Positions 1 through 10,900 of a stretch of 64,000 bases of DNA are shown here, piece after piece; position 1 is the stretch's first letter, and each line of letters begins with the position of its first letter. This DNA comes from Paenibacillus tyrphae (GTDB lineage Bacteria; Bacillota; Bacilli; Paenibacillales; NBRC-103111), in assembly GCF_000722545.1 (NCBI RefSeq), contig NZ_JNVM01000006.1, positions 124,001-188,000 of the forward strand, written 5' to 3'. The position numbers and the translations under genes are program-made. The notes beneath the pieces are model-generated. The model did no database searches and had not been told where the DNA came from. It saw only the letters and a program-made list of their open reading frames with translations.

Positions 1-1
1 T

Positions 2-469
2 ACCATTCAGGAGCTGCTCAATGAGAGCCCCCGGATGATCAACTATACGAACGGCTACTATTGCGTGCTCTACTTGAGCCCGACCGACTACCACCGGATT
101 CATTCGCCCGTCACGGGCGACGTTCTTGAGAAGGAGCATGTCCCCGGCAAGGTGTATCCGGTCAACGAATTCGGTCTCCGTCACATGCGTCGCGTACTTA
201 GCCGCAACGAACGGCTCATCACCTACATGCAGCACGACGCGGGAGAAATCGCCGTGGTGAAGGTCGGCGCGCTGAACGTCAGCAGCATCCAATACGTCGT
301 CCCGCTGCCAGACCGGCTGGAGCGCGGCGACGAGCTGGCTTACTTCGAATTCGGCTCGACGGTCGTCCTTCTGATGGAGAACGGTACGTTCGAACCACAG
401 ACCGCTCTGGAAGTTGGAAGCAAGGTGAAAGTCGGAGAAGCGCTCGGAACGTTTAAGCGCCGGGATTAG
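2..469 (+). CDS. psd: Phosphatidylserine decarboxylase, C-terminal part (5' end outside window)
   Basis: This enzyme decarboxylates phosphatidylserine to phosphatidylethanolamine at the membrane. The reading frame is open from base 2, so the gene begins upstream of the window. The segment carries SPTDYHRIHSPVTG and YPVNEFG, typical of the family, and near the end FGSTVV at about 350-364. The serine of this GST motif (356-358) is where the proenzyme cuts itself to form the pyruvoyl cofactor, so both the beta-chain end and the alpha-chain start are visible. About 36 residues follow the cleavage site, the usual length. The following MFS gene starts 32 bases downstream and may be co-transcribed. 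The family call is firm; nothing can be said about the missing N terminus. Confidence 0.93.
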   Translation, partial: TIQELLNESPRMINYTNGYYCVLYLSPTDYHRIHSPVTGDVLEKEHVPGKVYPVNEFGLRHMRRVLSRNERLITYMQHDAGEIAVVKVGALNVSSIQYVVPLPDRLERGDELAYFEFGSTVVLLMENGTFEPQTALEVGSKVKVGEALGTFKRRD

Positions 470-501
470 CGCATACTGACAGACGGAAGGAGTCTTTACT
501 C

Positions 502-1752
502 ATGAAAGTCCAAACCGGTCCGGCACCTGCGGTCCAGCAGACAACGCGGACGGACGTCAAGCCGACGGTTTTTCGCATTCTGCTCGCCATCAGTCTGGTC
601 CATCTGTTCAACGATACGATACAAGCGGTGATTCCGGCGATCCTGCCCATTCTCAAGGACAATATGAGTCTCAGCTACATGCAGTCCGGCGTCATCGTAT
701 TCGCCTTGAATATGACCGCCTCCGTCATGCAGCCGGTTGTCGGCTTGTATTCGGACCGCAAGCCGATGCCGTACATGCTGCCGATCGGCATGGGCTTTAC
801 TTTTCTTGGCGTCTTGGGGCTGTCGCTCGCGCCAAACTATGGACTCATTCTGCTGTCCGTTCTGTTGATCGGTATCGGCTCCGCCATCTTTCACCCGGAA
901 GGCTCGCGCGTCGCTTACATGGCCGGAGGCTCCCGCCGCGGCTTGGCCCAGTCGATCTTTCAGGTGGGCGGCAACTCCGGGCAATCGCTCGCTTCGGTCA
1001 TGACGGCGCTCGTGTTCGCCCCGCTGGGGCAGCTCGGCGCCTTATGGTTTACGGTCGTGGCCGGGGCGGGCGTCCTCGTCCAGCTGTATATCTCCCGCTG
1101 GTATCAGGGATATATGGCGGCCAACCCGCCGCAGGCCCGGAAAAGCGGTTCCCGCACCATGAGCCCGGCCCGCAAGAAGCAGATCGCATTTGCCGTATGC
1201 ATGCTGATCTTTCTCGTCTTTGCCCGTTCCTGGTACCATGCGGGCATTACGATTTATTATCCGTTTTACCTGATGGACAAATTCGGCATCAGTCTGGAGC
1301 GCGCGCAGATGTACATTTTCCTGTTCGCTGCCGCAGGCGCGCTCGGCACGTTTATGGGCGGCCCGCTATCCGACAAAATCGGGCGCCGGAACGTTATTTT
1401 TCTGGCGATGCTCGGCGCGGCCCCACTGGCTCTGGTTCTGCCTTATGCCGATGCGTTCTGGACTTACGTCATCCTGCTGGTCAACGGCTTCATCATCCTG
1501 TCGAGCTTCTCCGTCACCGTCGTCTATGCGCAGGAGCTGATCCCCGGCAAGGTTGGCACGGTATCCGGTCTGATCACGGGCCTCGCCTTCGGACTCGGGG
1601 CGCTCGGCGCGGTAGGCCTTGGCAGCTTGATCGATACCTTCCATCTGCCGCTCGTCATGCAACTGGTCAGCTTCCTGCCGCTCATCGGCCTGCTGACGTT
1701 CTTCCTGCCGAGCGACGGTACGCTGAAGCAATGGGCGCAAGAGGCGGAGTAA
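502..1752 (+). CDS. MFS exporter, fosmidomycin-resistance (Fsr) type
   Basis: A 416-residue polytopic membrane protein with about twelve hydrophobic segments, as expected for a major facilitator superfamily drug-proton antiporter. HLFNDTIQAVIPAILP in the first helix, the loop with SDRKPMPYMLPIGM, and IGIGSAIFHPEG in helix 4 resemble Fsr, the fosmidomycin resistance proteins. The second-half cytoplasmic motif GGPLSDKIGRRN is the classic MFS motif A repeat. An AGACGGAAGGAG site lies just upstream of the ATG. It follows psd on the same strand and ends at a strong bidirectional terminator. The substrate cannot be read from sequence; fosmidomycin or a related phosphonate is only a family-based guess. 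Confidence 0.88.
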   Translation: MKVQTGPAPAVQQTTRTDVKPTVFRILLAISLVHLFNDTIQAVIPAILPILKDNMSLSYMQSGVIVFALNMTASVMQPVVGLYSDRKPMPYMLPIGMGFTFLGVLGLSLAPNYGLILLSVLLIGIGSAIFHPEGSRVAYMAGGSRRGLAQSIFQVGGNSGQSLASVMTALVFAPLGQLGALWFTVVAGAGVLVQLYISRWYQGYMAANPPQARKSGSRTMSPARKKQIAFAVCMLIFLVFARSWYHAGITIYYPFYLMDKFGISLERAQMYIFLFAAAGALGTFMGGPLSDKIGRRNVIFLAMLGAAPLALVLPYADAFWTYVILLVNGFIILSSFSVTVVYAQELIPGKVGTVSGLITGLAFGLGALGAVGLGSLIDTFHLPLVMQLVSFLPLIGLLTFFLPSDGTLKQWAQEAE

Positions 1753-1767
1753 TACGCGCGCAATACG

Positions 1768-1804
1768 AAAAGGCTGTTTCGGATTGATTCCGAAGCAGCC
1801 TTTT
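1768..1804. terminator. Bidirectional intrinsic terminator
   Basis: Arms 1768-1782 and 1790-1804 form a 15-bp stem with one mismatch around a 7-base loop. It begins with AAAA and ends with TTTT, so it serves both the plus-strand MFS gene and the minus-strand SLH 5'-nucleotidase gene that converges on it. Confidence 0.85.
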
Positions 1805-1819
1805 GTCGTTTGATGGAAA

Positions 1820-4800
1820 TTATCCGGAGTAACCGGTCCAAGAAATATCGTCTACGGTGATCTGCGCACCGTTGGCACCGTTCGTCGGAGTGCCGACATG
1901 TTTGAGTTTGAGGTCGAAGTTCCCCGGGATATTTAAGTTGTTGACCGTAAAGGTTTCCATCGTATCCAGTGTCAGGGTATACGTCCCTTTGGATTCGTTA
2001 TTAATGAACAGCTCTACTTTACGTTCCCCGGCTCCCGTGAAACCTTTCAGCAATTTTACCGAGAAGCTTCCGATTCCGCCCGGAATATTAGATGCACCGA
2101 TTTCCCCTGCAGCCGCCGCTCCCGAACCGGTACGTTCCGCTTTCAGCATAATCCCTTTTCCGTCAATGACGTAAGTCGACAAATCGGTCCGTGCCGATAC
2201 GTAGTTCCAATCGATCGAGTTAATCCCTGCTACCGTACCGGAGGCGTATGAGCTGGAAGGAGCTCCGATGCCATCCAGTTTCTCGATATTCCAACCGGAG
2301 GCATTGGCTGTGATCACATCCACCGCATTGGAATCTCCGTTGTACGGTCCGCCCGTTACGTTCAGCTTGAACTTGTACGCCGTTCCTGGTATCAATCCGT
2401 ACACGGTTGCCGTTACGGAGCTTGCGCCTAGCGCTCCTTGCGTGTCTGCTTCCGTCCAAGCAGCTCCCCCATTGGCGGACTGCATCATTTTGACGGATGC
2501 GGCGCCGGCCGGAGCCGTAAAGCGAAGCGTCACGCTTGTGGAAGTTTTCGCTCCGTAAACCAGGTCCGTAATCGTCATGCCGCCGGGAACGGTAATATCC
2601 GCGGAATCCTTGACTTTTACTTGAGCGCTCTCGTTAAACCGGCTGGATGCGCCTATTACGTCTACGGTGTCCCCGTTTCGATAACGGAACTGATCGTACG
2701 TCAGCCCAATCCGGTTATCGACCCGTACCCGTATTTGCTCGGAAGCTTTTACCGCATCGAATTCAAATGTGCCGTAATCGTTAATCTTCGTTAAATTGGC
2801 GATCGTGACGCCGCTCAGCTTGACGAGTTGCCCAGCGTTAGCAGGGCCGACCTGAGCAGGCGTAACGTTAAGCGGAGATGGAACCGCTTCGGTCGCGGAT
2901 TTGACAACTCCGTTTTTATCCGCATTGACTTGAAGCTCTCCATTGTATTTGCCGATCAGACCGGTGACGGTTACATGGTCCCCGGGATCGATATCGATGC
3001 CGCTTTGAAAAATGTACATGCCACCAGTAGCATCTTGGAGATAAAAGCCTTTGCTTCCCCAAATGCCCGATTTCGATGTGGCCACGCCTTCGATCGCTAC
3101 TTTGCTGTTGTCAGCCGCCGCGCGTGCTTGCCGGATCGTAACTTTACCCAAATCCGGGCCCGGCTCAGGCGCTTTCGCTTTGGCGATTCGCCCATCTCGG
3201 ACGTACGCGATGTCACCTTTGTAATTCCGTACGAAGGCAACCGTGGCCTCCAAATCTTCCGGTCCGGTGACCGGATTTTTGCCAAGCTGACCGATCGGAG
3301 CGTATTTTGCTCCCGTGGACGTATACATAAAGTTGTTCACCACAAGCGTATACGTCTTGTTGTTATCAATCGGCGAGCCGTCCGGCAATGTTTTTTTGGT
3401 GATTTTGCCCGTAGCTGCATCATATTCATACCGGAAGCCGCTGATGCTGTAGTCCGGGCCGAATGTAGAAGAAATCTGGGCATTGACGATGGCGTCCAAA
3501 TCTTTCCCTTTAATCTCCACTTTCATCAGCACGTTATTGAACGGCTGGATATTGAATAGCTCTCCCCACGTGATGGGCCCTGCGTTCAGGTTGTCGCGGA
3601 TTCCGCCGCCGTTCATCATCGCAAAATCGGCATTCATCGACCATCTCATGCCGTCTGCCAGCAAATTGCCCAGCGCATTGTCGCCGTCGTTCGCATAGCC
3701 ACCCGTCATCGGAATGGTTGCATTGCCTACGACTTCGTTGATCATCGGAGCGATTCGGTTTTCATACTTCTTAATGATGTTACTTATTTCAGCATCCGGC
3801 TGAATGGCGTCTTGTCTCGTATACACGATCTCCGCTTTTTTACTTACAATATCCTGAGTTACCGGATCGATTTCCAGATCGATGTCGGCCAGTGCTTTGC
3901 CGTACTCCCAAGCCTGTACGATCAGCTTGTTGTTCACCGTTCCGTTTACAACCACATGATTGTGCGCCGCCACAATAACGTCCACTTCCGGATCGATATT
4001 TTTAGCCAGCGTCGCGGACGCTCCGGTAACGGTGCCGTTCGCTCCCTGCGTTGCGTCCATATGGGCCAGAACGACCATCGCTTTAACGCCTTGGCTTTTC
4101 AGCTCCGCTGCCGCTTTGTTGACCGCCTGAGCTTCGTCAGTGAACTGAATGTCTTGAATGCCCGCCGGCATCACCATACCGGCTGCCGATGCTGTAACCA
4201 CGCCGATAAAGCCGACTTTCACCCCGGCCACTTCCACGACCGCATACGGAGGCAGGACGGTTTTGCCCGTATCTTTATACACGATATTGGCTGCAAGCAG
4301 CGGGAAATTGGTACCCTTGTAGTTTTCGGTGCCCTTCGGATGCGTTCCGCCGTTCACCATGCGCAGCATTTCCGCGGTACCTTCGTCAAATTCGTGGTTG
4401 CCGACCGTTCCGACATGGAAACCCATCGTTTCCACCACTTCAATGGTCGGCTCGTCTTGAAGCAGGGCCGATACCGGAGAACTGCCTCCCCACAGGTCGC
4501 CCGACTCGACAAGCAGCGTATTCGGCTGCGCCGCCCGGCGCTGTTTCATGTAGGCTGCGACGTAGTCCATCCGACCGACATAAGTGCTTTCGGTGACCGA
4601 AGGATTCGCCAGCGTCGGCACGTTTTTCTCGTAGTACGTTTGATCGATTTTTCCGTGAAGGTCATTGATGCTCAGCAGTTGTACCGGGATATTGCCTGAA
4701 GCGAGCGTCGTCGTCTCCAATGCTGCCGGCTCGGATTTGGTTCCGTTATCGCCGATTGTCGATACGCTTACTCTGTACGCCGTTCCTTTTTCCAGTCCGA

Positions 4801-6490
4801 TGAAAGAATAGTAGGAGTTCCGTATGGTGGCTTCCGAACCGACCTGCTTGCCGTCTTTCGTAAACAAGCTGACGCTGTACCCGGTCACCTTGCTGTCGGC
4901 AGCTGCTTTCCATCTGGCCGTCAGACCGTACATTCCCGTCGAAAGAGTCAGGCCTGCCGGCGGCGCGGGTCTGGCAACTTCATCGTTGCTGCTTCCACTT
5001 CCCGACGAGCCGCCCCCTGTTGGGGACCCGGCCCCATTCGAGCCCGTGATTTTCTTGTCGCCGACTTTCGTTTCGACGTTGGCAGCCAGTTCGAGCTTCT
5101 TAGGCTCCTTTTCAAAAGTGCTGCCGTTTTTATTGACAATCGCCTTCTCAATTGTTCCGCTGCCTTTGACTGTGCTCGCCGCATTAAGCGTCAACGTTTT
5201 TATAGCGGCTTGTTCCCCTACCTGAATAGAGCTGTTGTCCGCTTTCTCGTTGACTTTCAACTGCTCGACGACGCCTCCGTTTAAGGCGACATTCGCCGTA
5301 GCGTCCAGTGTCAAAGCGTTTACCGTTCCGCCTTGCACATTCAGGCTCGAACCTTTTCCTTGCTCGCGAAGCGTAAATGCTTTAAGGTTCCCGTTCACGA
5401 ATATGATCGTGACATTCGATGCGTTCACGTACACCTCATCGAACGTTCCGGCCAGCGTGGCCGTAGAGCCGGCAGGCATGCGAGAGGTAAGATCCACCTT
5501 GCCGAAGGCCGCGCCCGATGAACCGTTCGTTTCGAGCTTTGCTCCCGAATTCAGGCGTACTTCACCTACCGTTGTCGTTCCCTTGGCGAGCAGACGGACT
5601 TGTCCGTTCGTTTTGCTCACCGTCACTTGACCGAGCTTGGAATCTTCGATGACGATGCTGTTCGGACCGCCACCGCGCACAATGGTACGGCCTTTCACCG
5701 TCACGTTTTTCAAGTCGGCATTGCCTTCGCCGATGCCTTCGGTCAAAATCAAATCGCCGTCGATAGCCATGTTCTCCAGCTTCACACCGGCCGAACGGAC
5801 AATGACATGACCCTCGGCGCGGCCATTGTATGTACCCGCCTGATCATAAGAAGCGGTTTTGGAAGCGAGCGGATTGGCGCGATTCAGCGTCATAACCGCC
5901 TCGGCCCGGGTAATCGATCGCGCGGGCTGATAGGTACGATCCGGATATCCTCCCATATACCCCAGAGCGGCAACCGTTCGCACGGCTTCCCGGCTCCAGC
6001 CCGGAATGTCGGCGGCATCCTGAAACGCAGGGCCGGACTGATCCGATGTGGAGAGCTTCAGCAGCCCTTGGAGCATGATCGCCACTTCCTGACGGCTCAC
6101 CGGTTGATTCGGTTTGAAGCTTCCGTCCCCGTAACCGTTGATGTAGCCTGCTGCTTTTGCGGCCGACACTTCATCGTTGTACCAATCTGCCGGTTTTACA
6201 TCCGAGAAACCGGAGGGGGCTTTCTGCGTCAAGCCGAACGCCCGGTTCACAAGCGCAACGAATTCCGCTCTCGTAATGGAGGCATCAGGTTTGAACGAAC
6301 CGTCCTCGTAACCGTTTACCAGTTCAAGGTCGGTCCAATTGCGGATTTCTTTTTCCGCCCAATGACGAACATAATCTCCGCCGGAAGCGGCTGCCGACAC
6401 TGGCGAGACAGAAGGCAGTTGACCCGCGAAGAGCATAGTGAAAGACAATAAAATGCCGGCGGATTTCTTTAACGTTTTTCTTAATATCAA
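1820..6490 (-). CDS. Secreted SLH-anchored 5'-nucleotidase family protein
   Basis: A 1556-residue surface protein. A signal peptide is followed by three SLH domains (about residues 40-205, with GYEDGSFKPDASITRAEF, GYGDGSFKPNQPVSRQE and GYPDRTYQPARSITRAE), which bind pyruvylated cell-wall polymer. Next comes a repetitive beta-rich module (about 215-480), a Ser/Gly linker and an fn3-like domain. The metallophosphatase domain starts near 605 with LLSINDLHGK and continues with GDLWGG, GNHEFDEG (about 698) and AAHNHVVV (about 842). It is followed by the 5'-nucleotidase C-terminal domain with a GGIRDNL motif. An OB-fold-like region, another fn3-like domain and a beta-sandwich close the protein. Expected role: hydrolysis of extracellular nucleotides for scavenging. 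Translation starts at TTG, 8-9 bases after AGAGGGGG. The first 480 residues are paralogous to the SLH protein at 7934-13135. Confidence 0.9.
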   Translation of the reverse strand: MILRKTLKKSAGILLSFTMLFAGQLPSVSPVSAAASGGDYVRHWAEKEIRNWTDLELVNGYEDGSFKPDASITRAEFVALVNRAFGLTQKAPSGFSDVKPADWYNDEVSAAKAAGYINGYGDGSFKPNQPVSRQEVAIMLQGLLKLSTSDQSGPAFQDAADIPGWSREAVRTVAALGYMGGYPDRTYQPARSITRAEAVMTLNRANPLASKTASYDQAGTYNGRAEGHVIVRSAGVKLENMAIDGDLILTEGIGEGNADLKNVTVKGRTIVRGGGPNSIVIEDSKLGQVTVSKTNGQVRLLAKGTTTVGEVRLNSGAKLETNGSSGAAFGKVDLTSRMPAGSTATLAGTFDEVYVNASNVTIIFVNGNLKAFTLREQGKGSSLNVQGGTVNALTLDATANVALNGGVVEQLKVNEKADNSSIQVGEQAAIKTLTLNAASTVKGSGTIEKAIVNKNGSTFEKEPKKLELAANVETKVGDKKITGSNGAGSPTGGGSSGSGSSNDEVARPAPPAGLTLSTGMYGLTARWKAAADSKVTGYSVSLFTKDGKQVGSEATIRNSYYSFIGLEKGTAYRVSVSTIGDNGTKSEPAALETTTLASGNIPVQLLSINDLHGKIDQTYYEKNVPTLANPSVTESTYVGRMDYVAAYMKQRRAAQPNTLLVESGDLWGGSSPVSALLQDEPTIEVVETMGFHVGTVGNHEFDEGTAEMLRMVNGGTHPKGTENYKGTNFPLLAANIVYKDTGKTVLPPYAVVEVAGVKVGFIGVVTASAAGMVMPAGIQDIQFTDEAQAVNKAAAELKSQGVKAMVVLAHMDATQGANGTVTGASATLAKNIDPEVDVIVAAHNHVVVNGTVNNKLIVQAWEYGKALADIDLEIDPVTQDIVSKKAEIVYTRQDAIQPDAEISNIIKKYENRIAPMINEVVGNATIPMTGGYANDGDNALGNLLADGMRWSMNADFAMMNGGGIRDNLNAGPITWGELFNIQPFNNVLMKVEIKGKDLDAIVNAQISSTFGPDYSISGFRYEYDAATGKITKKTLPDGSPIDNNKTYTLVVNNFMYTSTGAKYAPIGQLGKNPVTGPEDLEATVAFVRNYKGDIAYVRDGRIAKAKAPEPGPDLGKVTIRQARAAADNSKVAIEGVATSKSGIWGSKGFYLQDATGGMYIFQSGIDIDPGDHVTVTGLIGKYNGELQVNADKNGVVKSATEAVPSPLNVTPAQVGPANAGQLVKLSGVTIANLTKINDYGTFEFDAVKASEQIRVRVDNRIGLTYDQFRYRNGDTVDVIGASSRFNESAQVKVKDSADITVPGGMTITDLVYGAKTSTSVTLRFTAPAGAASVKMMQSANGGAAWTEADTQGALGASSVTATVYGLIPGTAYKFKLNVTGGPYNGDSNAVDVITANASGWNIEKLDGIGAPSSSYASGTVAGINSIDWNYVSARTDLSTYVIDGKGIMLKAERTGSGAAAAGEIGASNIPGGIGSFSVKLLKGFTGAGERKVELFINNESKGTYTLTLDTMETFTVNNLNIPGNFDLKLKHVGTPTNGANGAQITVDDISWTGYSG

Positions 6491-6663
6491 TTCCCGATCC
6501 CCCTCTTAAAATAAAAAATGGGACGACACCAATGTCGAACCATGTCCAGTATACATTTTTTGTGTAAATCGCACGTAAAGTGCAGCATAAGGTTTTATTA
6601 AGGAGAATCCTACGTTGTCGACTTCAACTTCCCGGTTACATACCTTGAAACACTTCATACAGC

Positions 6664-6697
6664 AAAAAAACGGTTGAGCAAAATTTCTGCTCAACCG
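6664..6697 (-). terminator. Intrinsic terminator of the 6710-7915 gene
   Basis: A perfect 10-bp stem (CGGTTGAGCA at 6671-6680 with TGCTCAACCG at 6688-6697) with a 7-base loop, followed on the minus strand by seven T residues (6664-6670). It sits just after the stop codon at 6710. Confidence 0.88.
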
Positions 6698-6709
6698 CTT
6701 TTTCATACC

Positions 6710-7915
6710 TTACTTGCCGTAGGAGCCGCTTGAAAACGTGCTCGGATCCCACCATTTGTAGCCCGGCGAAGGAGCAGCCCAGGGCTCGGGTTGCGGCTCA
6801 ATCGTTTGTTCGGGAATTTCATTCTCCGCCCCGCTCGTCAGCAGCGAAGTAACGGGGTCCAATTCCAAGCCCTGTACCTCGTCGAGCGTCCGGTAATTTT
6901 CCTTCTTGCTGAGCCATTGGACGACATTGACCAGCAGCACGCCGTCGTCGACTTCTTTGAAGCCGTCGTACGTTTTTTTGGACTGGCCGTTCTCTTCCCG
7001 CTTATACTTCGGCGTCGCGTCTTCCACGGGAGAGGAGTCGCCGATAAAGGCGGCCTTACCGAGTCCTACCTTCGCCACGGCGACAAACGGGCCTTCGGCC
7101 AAGCCGCCGCCGGCGTATACGCCCTTGTCTACGGCATTGCCCCATCTTGCCGTAGTGGACGGCAGATAGACGATGCCTTTGGCTTTCTTCGGATCGATAA
7201 TCGCAAGCGTACTGCCTGCGTGCATCGCTACCGCTTTAACGCCTTTGGTAATGCCGAACGCTTGGGCCGGTTTGACGATCGTCGTGGCGTTAATGTCGCC
7301 AAGCGCGTTGTAGCGGAAGCGGACGCCGAAATTTTGGCCGAGCCAATCGGAGCTCTGCACGCCCTGCATGGCCGCCGAGTTCGCTTCTTCGGCGCTCATC
7401 CCTTTGGCCGGATTGCTCCAGGCCCCGCGGCGGTAGCCGTTGAACACCTCGGAGGCGTCCCAGCGGTTTTTGTTCCGGTCGGCATTGTAATGGTCGGATA
7501 TGAAAAAGATGCTGCCGCCCTTCTGCACGTATTCGAGCATCGCCGCCTGCTCCGTCGTTTTATACGGGTTATTGGCTTCCGGGATGACAAAGACATTGTA
7601 ATCCTTCAAATCGTCGTAAGTAATAGGAGACGATTTGCGCAGCTCCTTCACGTAGTATCCGCTCTTGGCAATGCCATTGGCAAAATCCGAGAACCCTCCG
7701 TCGATGACCCAGTCTGCGGCACCGGCCGTTTGGGCGTGCGTATTGTCGAACAATACCTTCATTCCGTTGACCGGACCGGCCGCTTGAAGGAAAGGGGCCG
7801 GATCGGAAGGGCCTTCGGCGAACGCCGCGCCCGTTCCGGTCAAATAATGGCCGAGTGGAAGTGCAATAGCGAAGGCCAGCAGCGCCTTGAGCGCTTTTTT
7901 ACGAAAATCGATCAT
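6710..7915 (-). CDS. Secreted protein with an amidotransferase/ThuA-like fold
   Basis: A 401-residue protein with an N-terminal signal peptide (hydrophobic stretch ending near AAFA, residues 8-33). The following region begins MKVLFDNTHAQTAGAADW and contains YNVFVIPEANNPY and GGSIFFISDHYNADRN, the alternating strand-loop pattern seen in proteins related to class I glutamine amidotransferases and ThuA. GKAAFIGDSSPVED sits in the second half. No catalytic Cys-His-Glu triad can be assigned by eye, so binding rather than catalysis is possible. The last 45 residues are Pro/Trp rich. It lies 18 bases behind the big SLH protein gene, with its AAAGGAGG site right after that gene's stop, so the two are translationally linked. 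The true function is unknown. Confidence 0.6.
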   Translation of the reverse strand: MIDFRKKALKALLAFAIALPLGHYLTGTGAAFAEGPSDPAPFLQAAGPVNGMKVLFDNTHAQTAGAADWVIDGGFSDFANGIAKSGYYVKELRKSSPITYDDLKDYNVFVIPEANNPYKTTEQAAMLEYVQKGGSIFFISDHYNADRNKNRWDASEVFNGYRRGAWSNPAKGMSAEEANSAAMQGVQSSDWLGQNFGVRFRYNALGDINATTIVKPAQAFGITKGVKAVAMHAGSTLAIIDPKKAKGIVYLPSTTARWGNAVDKGVYAGGGLAEGPFVAVAKVGLGKAAFIGDSSPVEDATPKYKREENGQSKKTYDGFKEVDDGVLLVNVVQWLSKKENYRTLDEVQGLELDPVTSLLTSGAENEIPEQTIEPQPEPWAAPSPGYKWWDPSTFSSGSYGK

Positions 7916-7933
7916 AGGTGGCTTCTCCTCCTT

Positions 7934-10900
7934 TTACAGCTCTTCGATCACAATATCGTCGATGTTGATTTGGGCGGACGCTCCCGACCCCGTAGGACGG
8001 GCAAAGTACATAAAAAATTGATTCGTGCTCTGCAAACCGTTGAATGTCCATTGCAGCGTCGTCCATTCCGCTTTGACCTCGGCCGTAAAATCTTTGTACT
8101 GCGTTTTGGCCGAATAGTTCTCGGTATCCGAATTGCTTCCGAAGCCGACCACAAATTTGTGGGTCGCTCCCGTATCGTTCGAAAGCTTGGCCTGCAGGGT
8201 GACCCGGTATTGCTTCTGCGGATTCATCGGGAATGCGTCGGCAACCAAATACAGTTTGTTCGGCGTATTTTGATTCGTCCGCCATTTCAAGGAACCCGTT
8301 CCGGATACTTTGACGGCCGTGTCCTTTTTGACGTTCGTGCCTGCGTTGTTAAATGCGAGCTTGTTCGTCCAATTCGTAAACGTATCGGAAGATCCCAAAG
8401 TCCCATTCACCGACTCGAACCCGCCGTTCGCGAGCAAATTGACCGTTCCGCTTCCGCCGTCGGCCGCTGTCGTCACATTCGGCTTCGCGCCATTCAGGGA
8501 CAACGTTTTGTTGCCCGCTCCGTCGACAGCGACGACGCCGACGTATACGTTCTCTCCGGCATTCCAAGCGAAGGTCGCCGTCTGTACGCCGCGCGCGATG
8601 CGGGTCTGGCCGTATACGGTATCCGCAACCGTAGGAGCGGAGCCGGTCTTGGCGACAATCTCGTAATGATCCACATCCGAAGAAGCCGAATCCGTCCATG
8701 TAATCGTCACGCTGCTTTTGCCGTTGCCGTTCACGCCGTCATCTGCCGAAGTCGGCTCGTTGACGGCAAAAGCATCCGGGGCGGTCGTATCCGAATTGCT
8801 GACGGTCAGAGTCAGTTGGACCTTCGGCGCGTAGCCCGAAACGGCGCCTTCGAAAATATAGGTGCCGCTGACGCTTGTATCGGCGGCCGCCGGATTCCAA
8901 ACGACATTCACCGGCTTCGTGCTGCCGTCGCTCATTTTCGCCTGGACTTGGGCCGGCAAGCTGTACGCTGTGCCCCGGGCAGCCGCGGCTGCGATCGGAT
9001 CGATGCTTTGAATTTCGATAAAAGTAACGGTCAAATTATTTTTCACCGCGCCGTTGACTTTGGAGGCATCTCCACCGGCAAATGCCGTGTTCGCAAACGT
9101 AAACGTCAAATTGCTGATGCTGTCCGCCGCCCGGTGGGCGGACGCCTTGCCGTTCACTTGAACCGTGAGCTGCGTGGCGCTTGTGCGGACAGCCGATACA
9201 GCGAGCCCCGCCGGCAGCGATCCGATCTGCAGCTTGCCGGCAGCAACGAACTCTTCTCCCGCCGCGCCCGTGAACGTATCGTTGGCCAGCGTGACGGTGA
9301 GAGGAACGCTATTGTCGATGCTGCCGTCGTCGGCAGCGGCTTCCTTAAATACGCTCACGGAATAAGACAATTGAGCTTGCTGCGGTGCACCTCCGTCGAC
9401 GAACTCCAGGGACGCATACGTGTCGGCGAATCCTTTTTGACTCATATAAGCGTTATCGGTAATAATTCCGGCAATCCGAATCTTCTTGCCTGCTGCCTGC
9501 GCCCGGCTGAACACTCCGTCGCGGTCGGCTTTCTTAAACTTTACGATGATCGTATTCGCTTTGTCCGAGCCCGGTGCATCCGCCAGCAAAATGCCGTACC
9601 CCGAGAAACCCGGGTTCGCATCGGCGTCGACGATGTATCCTTCGACTGTCGCACTCGAGCCGGTAGCCAGCGCCAATGCCGCCGAAACCGTAAGCGCCGC
9701 CGACATATCACGGACCGTCAAGGTCAAAGCCGCTTTGCCCGCATAGCCGGAGACGGTGCCTTCAAACAGGAACGTTCCTGCAACCGAAGTGTCCGCTGCG
9801 GCCGGATTCCAGGTTACGTTAACCTGCTGCGTCGTACCGTCGCTCATGTTCGCCGTTACCTGTGCCGGAAGCGCATAGGCCGCATTCTTGTCCACGGCCG
9901 CTTGAACCGGCGCAATGCTCTCGATCTGCAGCGGCTTCGTCTGCGCCTTCACCAGCAGCTGGAACGTCTTCGTATCTGTAGCGTTACCGCGGCTGATCGT
10001 GGCCGTCAGCTTGACGGAAGCGTCGTTCTCGCCCATAACGGGACGCTTGACGGTACCGCCCGCGGTAACAATCGCTTCGTTGTCCGAGATCCATGCGATG
10101 GAAGTCCCATTCAATCCGGCTCCCGGCAGCTTGAGCGCCGTCGTCACTTGATTCACGTCCGGATTTCCGTTCAAAATAACTGCATCCGTCAGCGCATTTT
10201 TCGCCGCGGCGACGGCCTGCGCGTCGGTCATAGCGCCTGCTTCCGTCACGAGCACATAAGCGGCGCCGACCGCTTGCGAAGATAAAACCTCAAGCACCGT
10301 TCCTTCCGGTTGAGGCGCAATGGCGACGGCGAACTCTCCGGTGACCGCGTCGGCTTGGGCCGTACCCAGCGTCTTCGGACCCGTTCTGATCATCTCCGCC
10401 GCTCCCGGTTCGGCCGTACCCGTTACGATGGCGTCCGAAGCCGTTACCGAATTCACGGCAGGCTTCACCTGCAGCATTTTGACCGTCAGCGTGAATTCTT
10501 TAGTCGATTGCACGTCGCCCCGGCGAATCGTTGCGATGAGCACGACATTCACGTCTTTCGTCAGTCCGCTGCGCATGACCTTGCCGGTGCCCGGATCGAT
10601 CACACCGGCTTGGGCGGCGTCTTTCAGCGACCATACGACCGTTGTGTCCTCGGCTCCGTTTGCCGGAAGCGCCAAGGAGGAATCATATCCGTTATAAGTC
10701 AGGGCTAAAGCCTCTTTCGCCTTACTCACGGCTTCCGCATCCGTCAGCGCGCCGGAGGACAGTGCCTTTACGGTCACGTTGAACGTCTTGGTCTGCTGCG
10801 CCGCGCCTTTGCGGACCGTCGCGGTCAACACGACTTGTCCGTCCGGCATGCCTGCGGCCGGGCGCGTCACTTTGCCCGCAGCGGAGACGAGTGCGGCGTT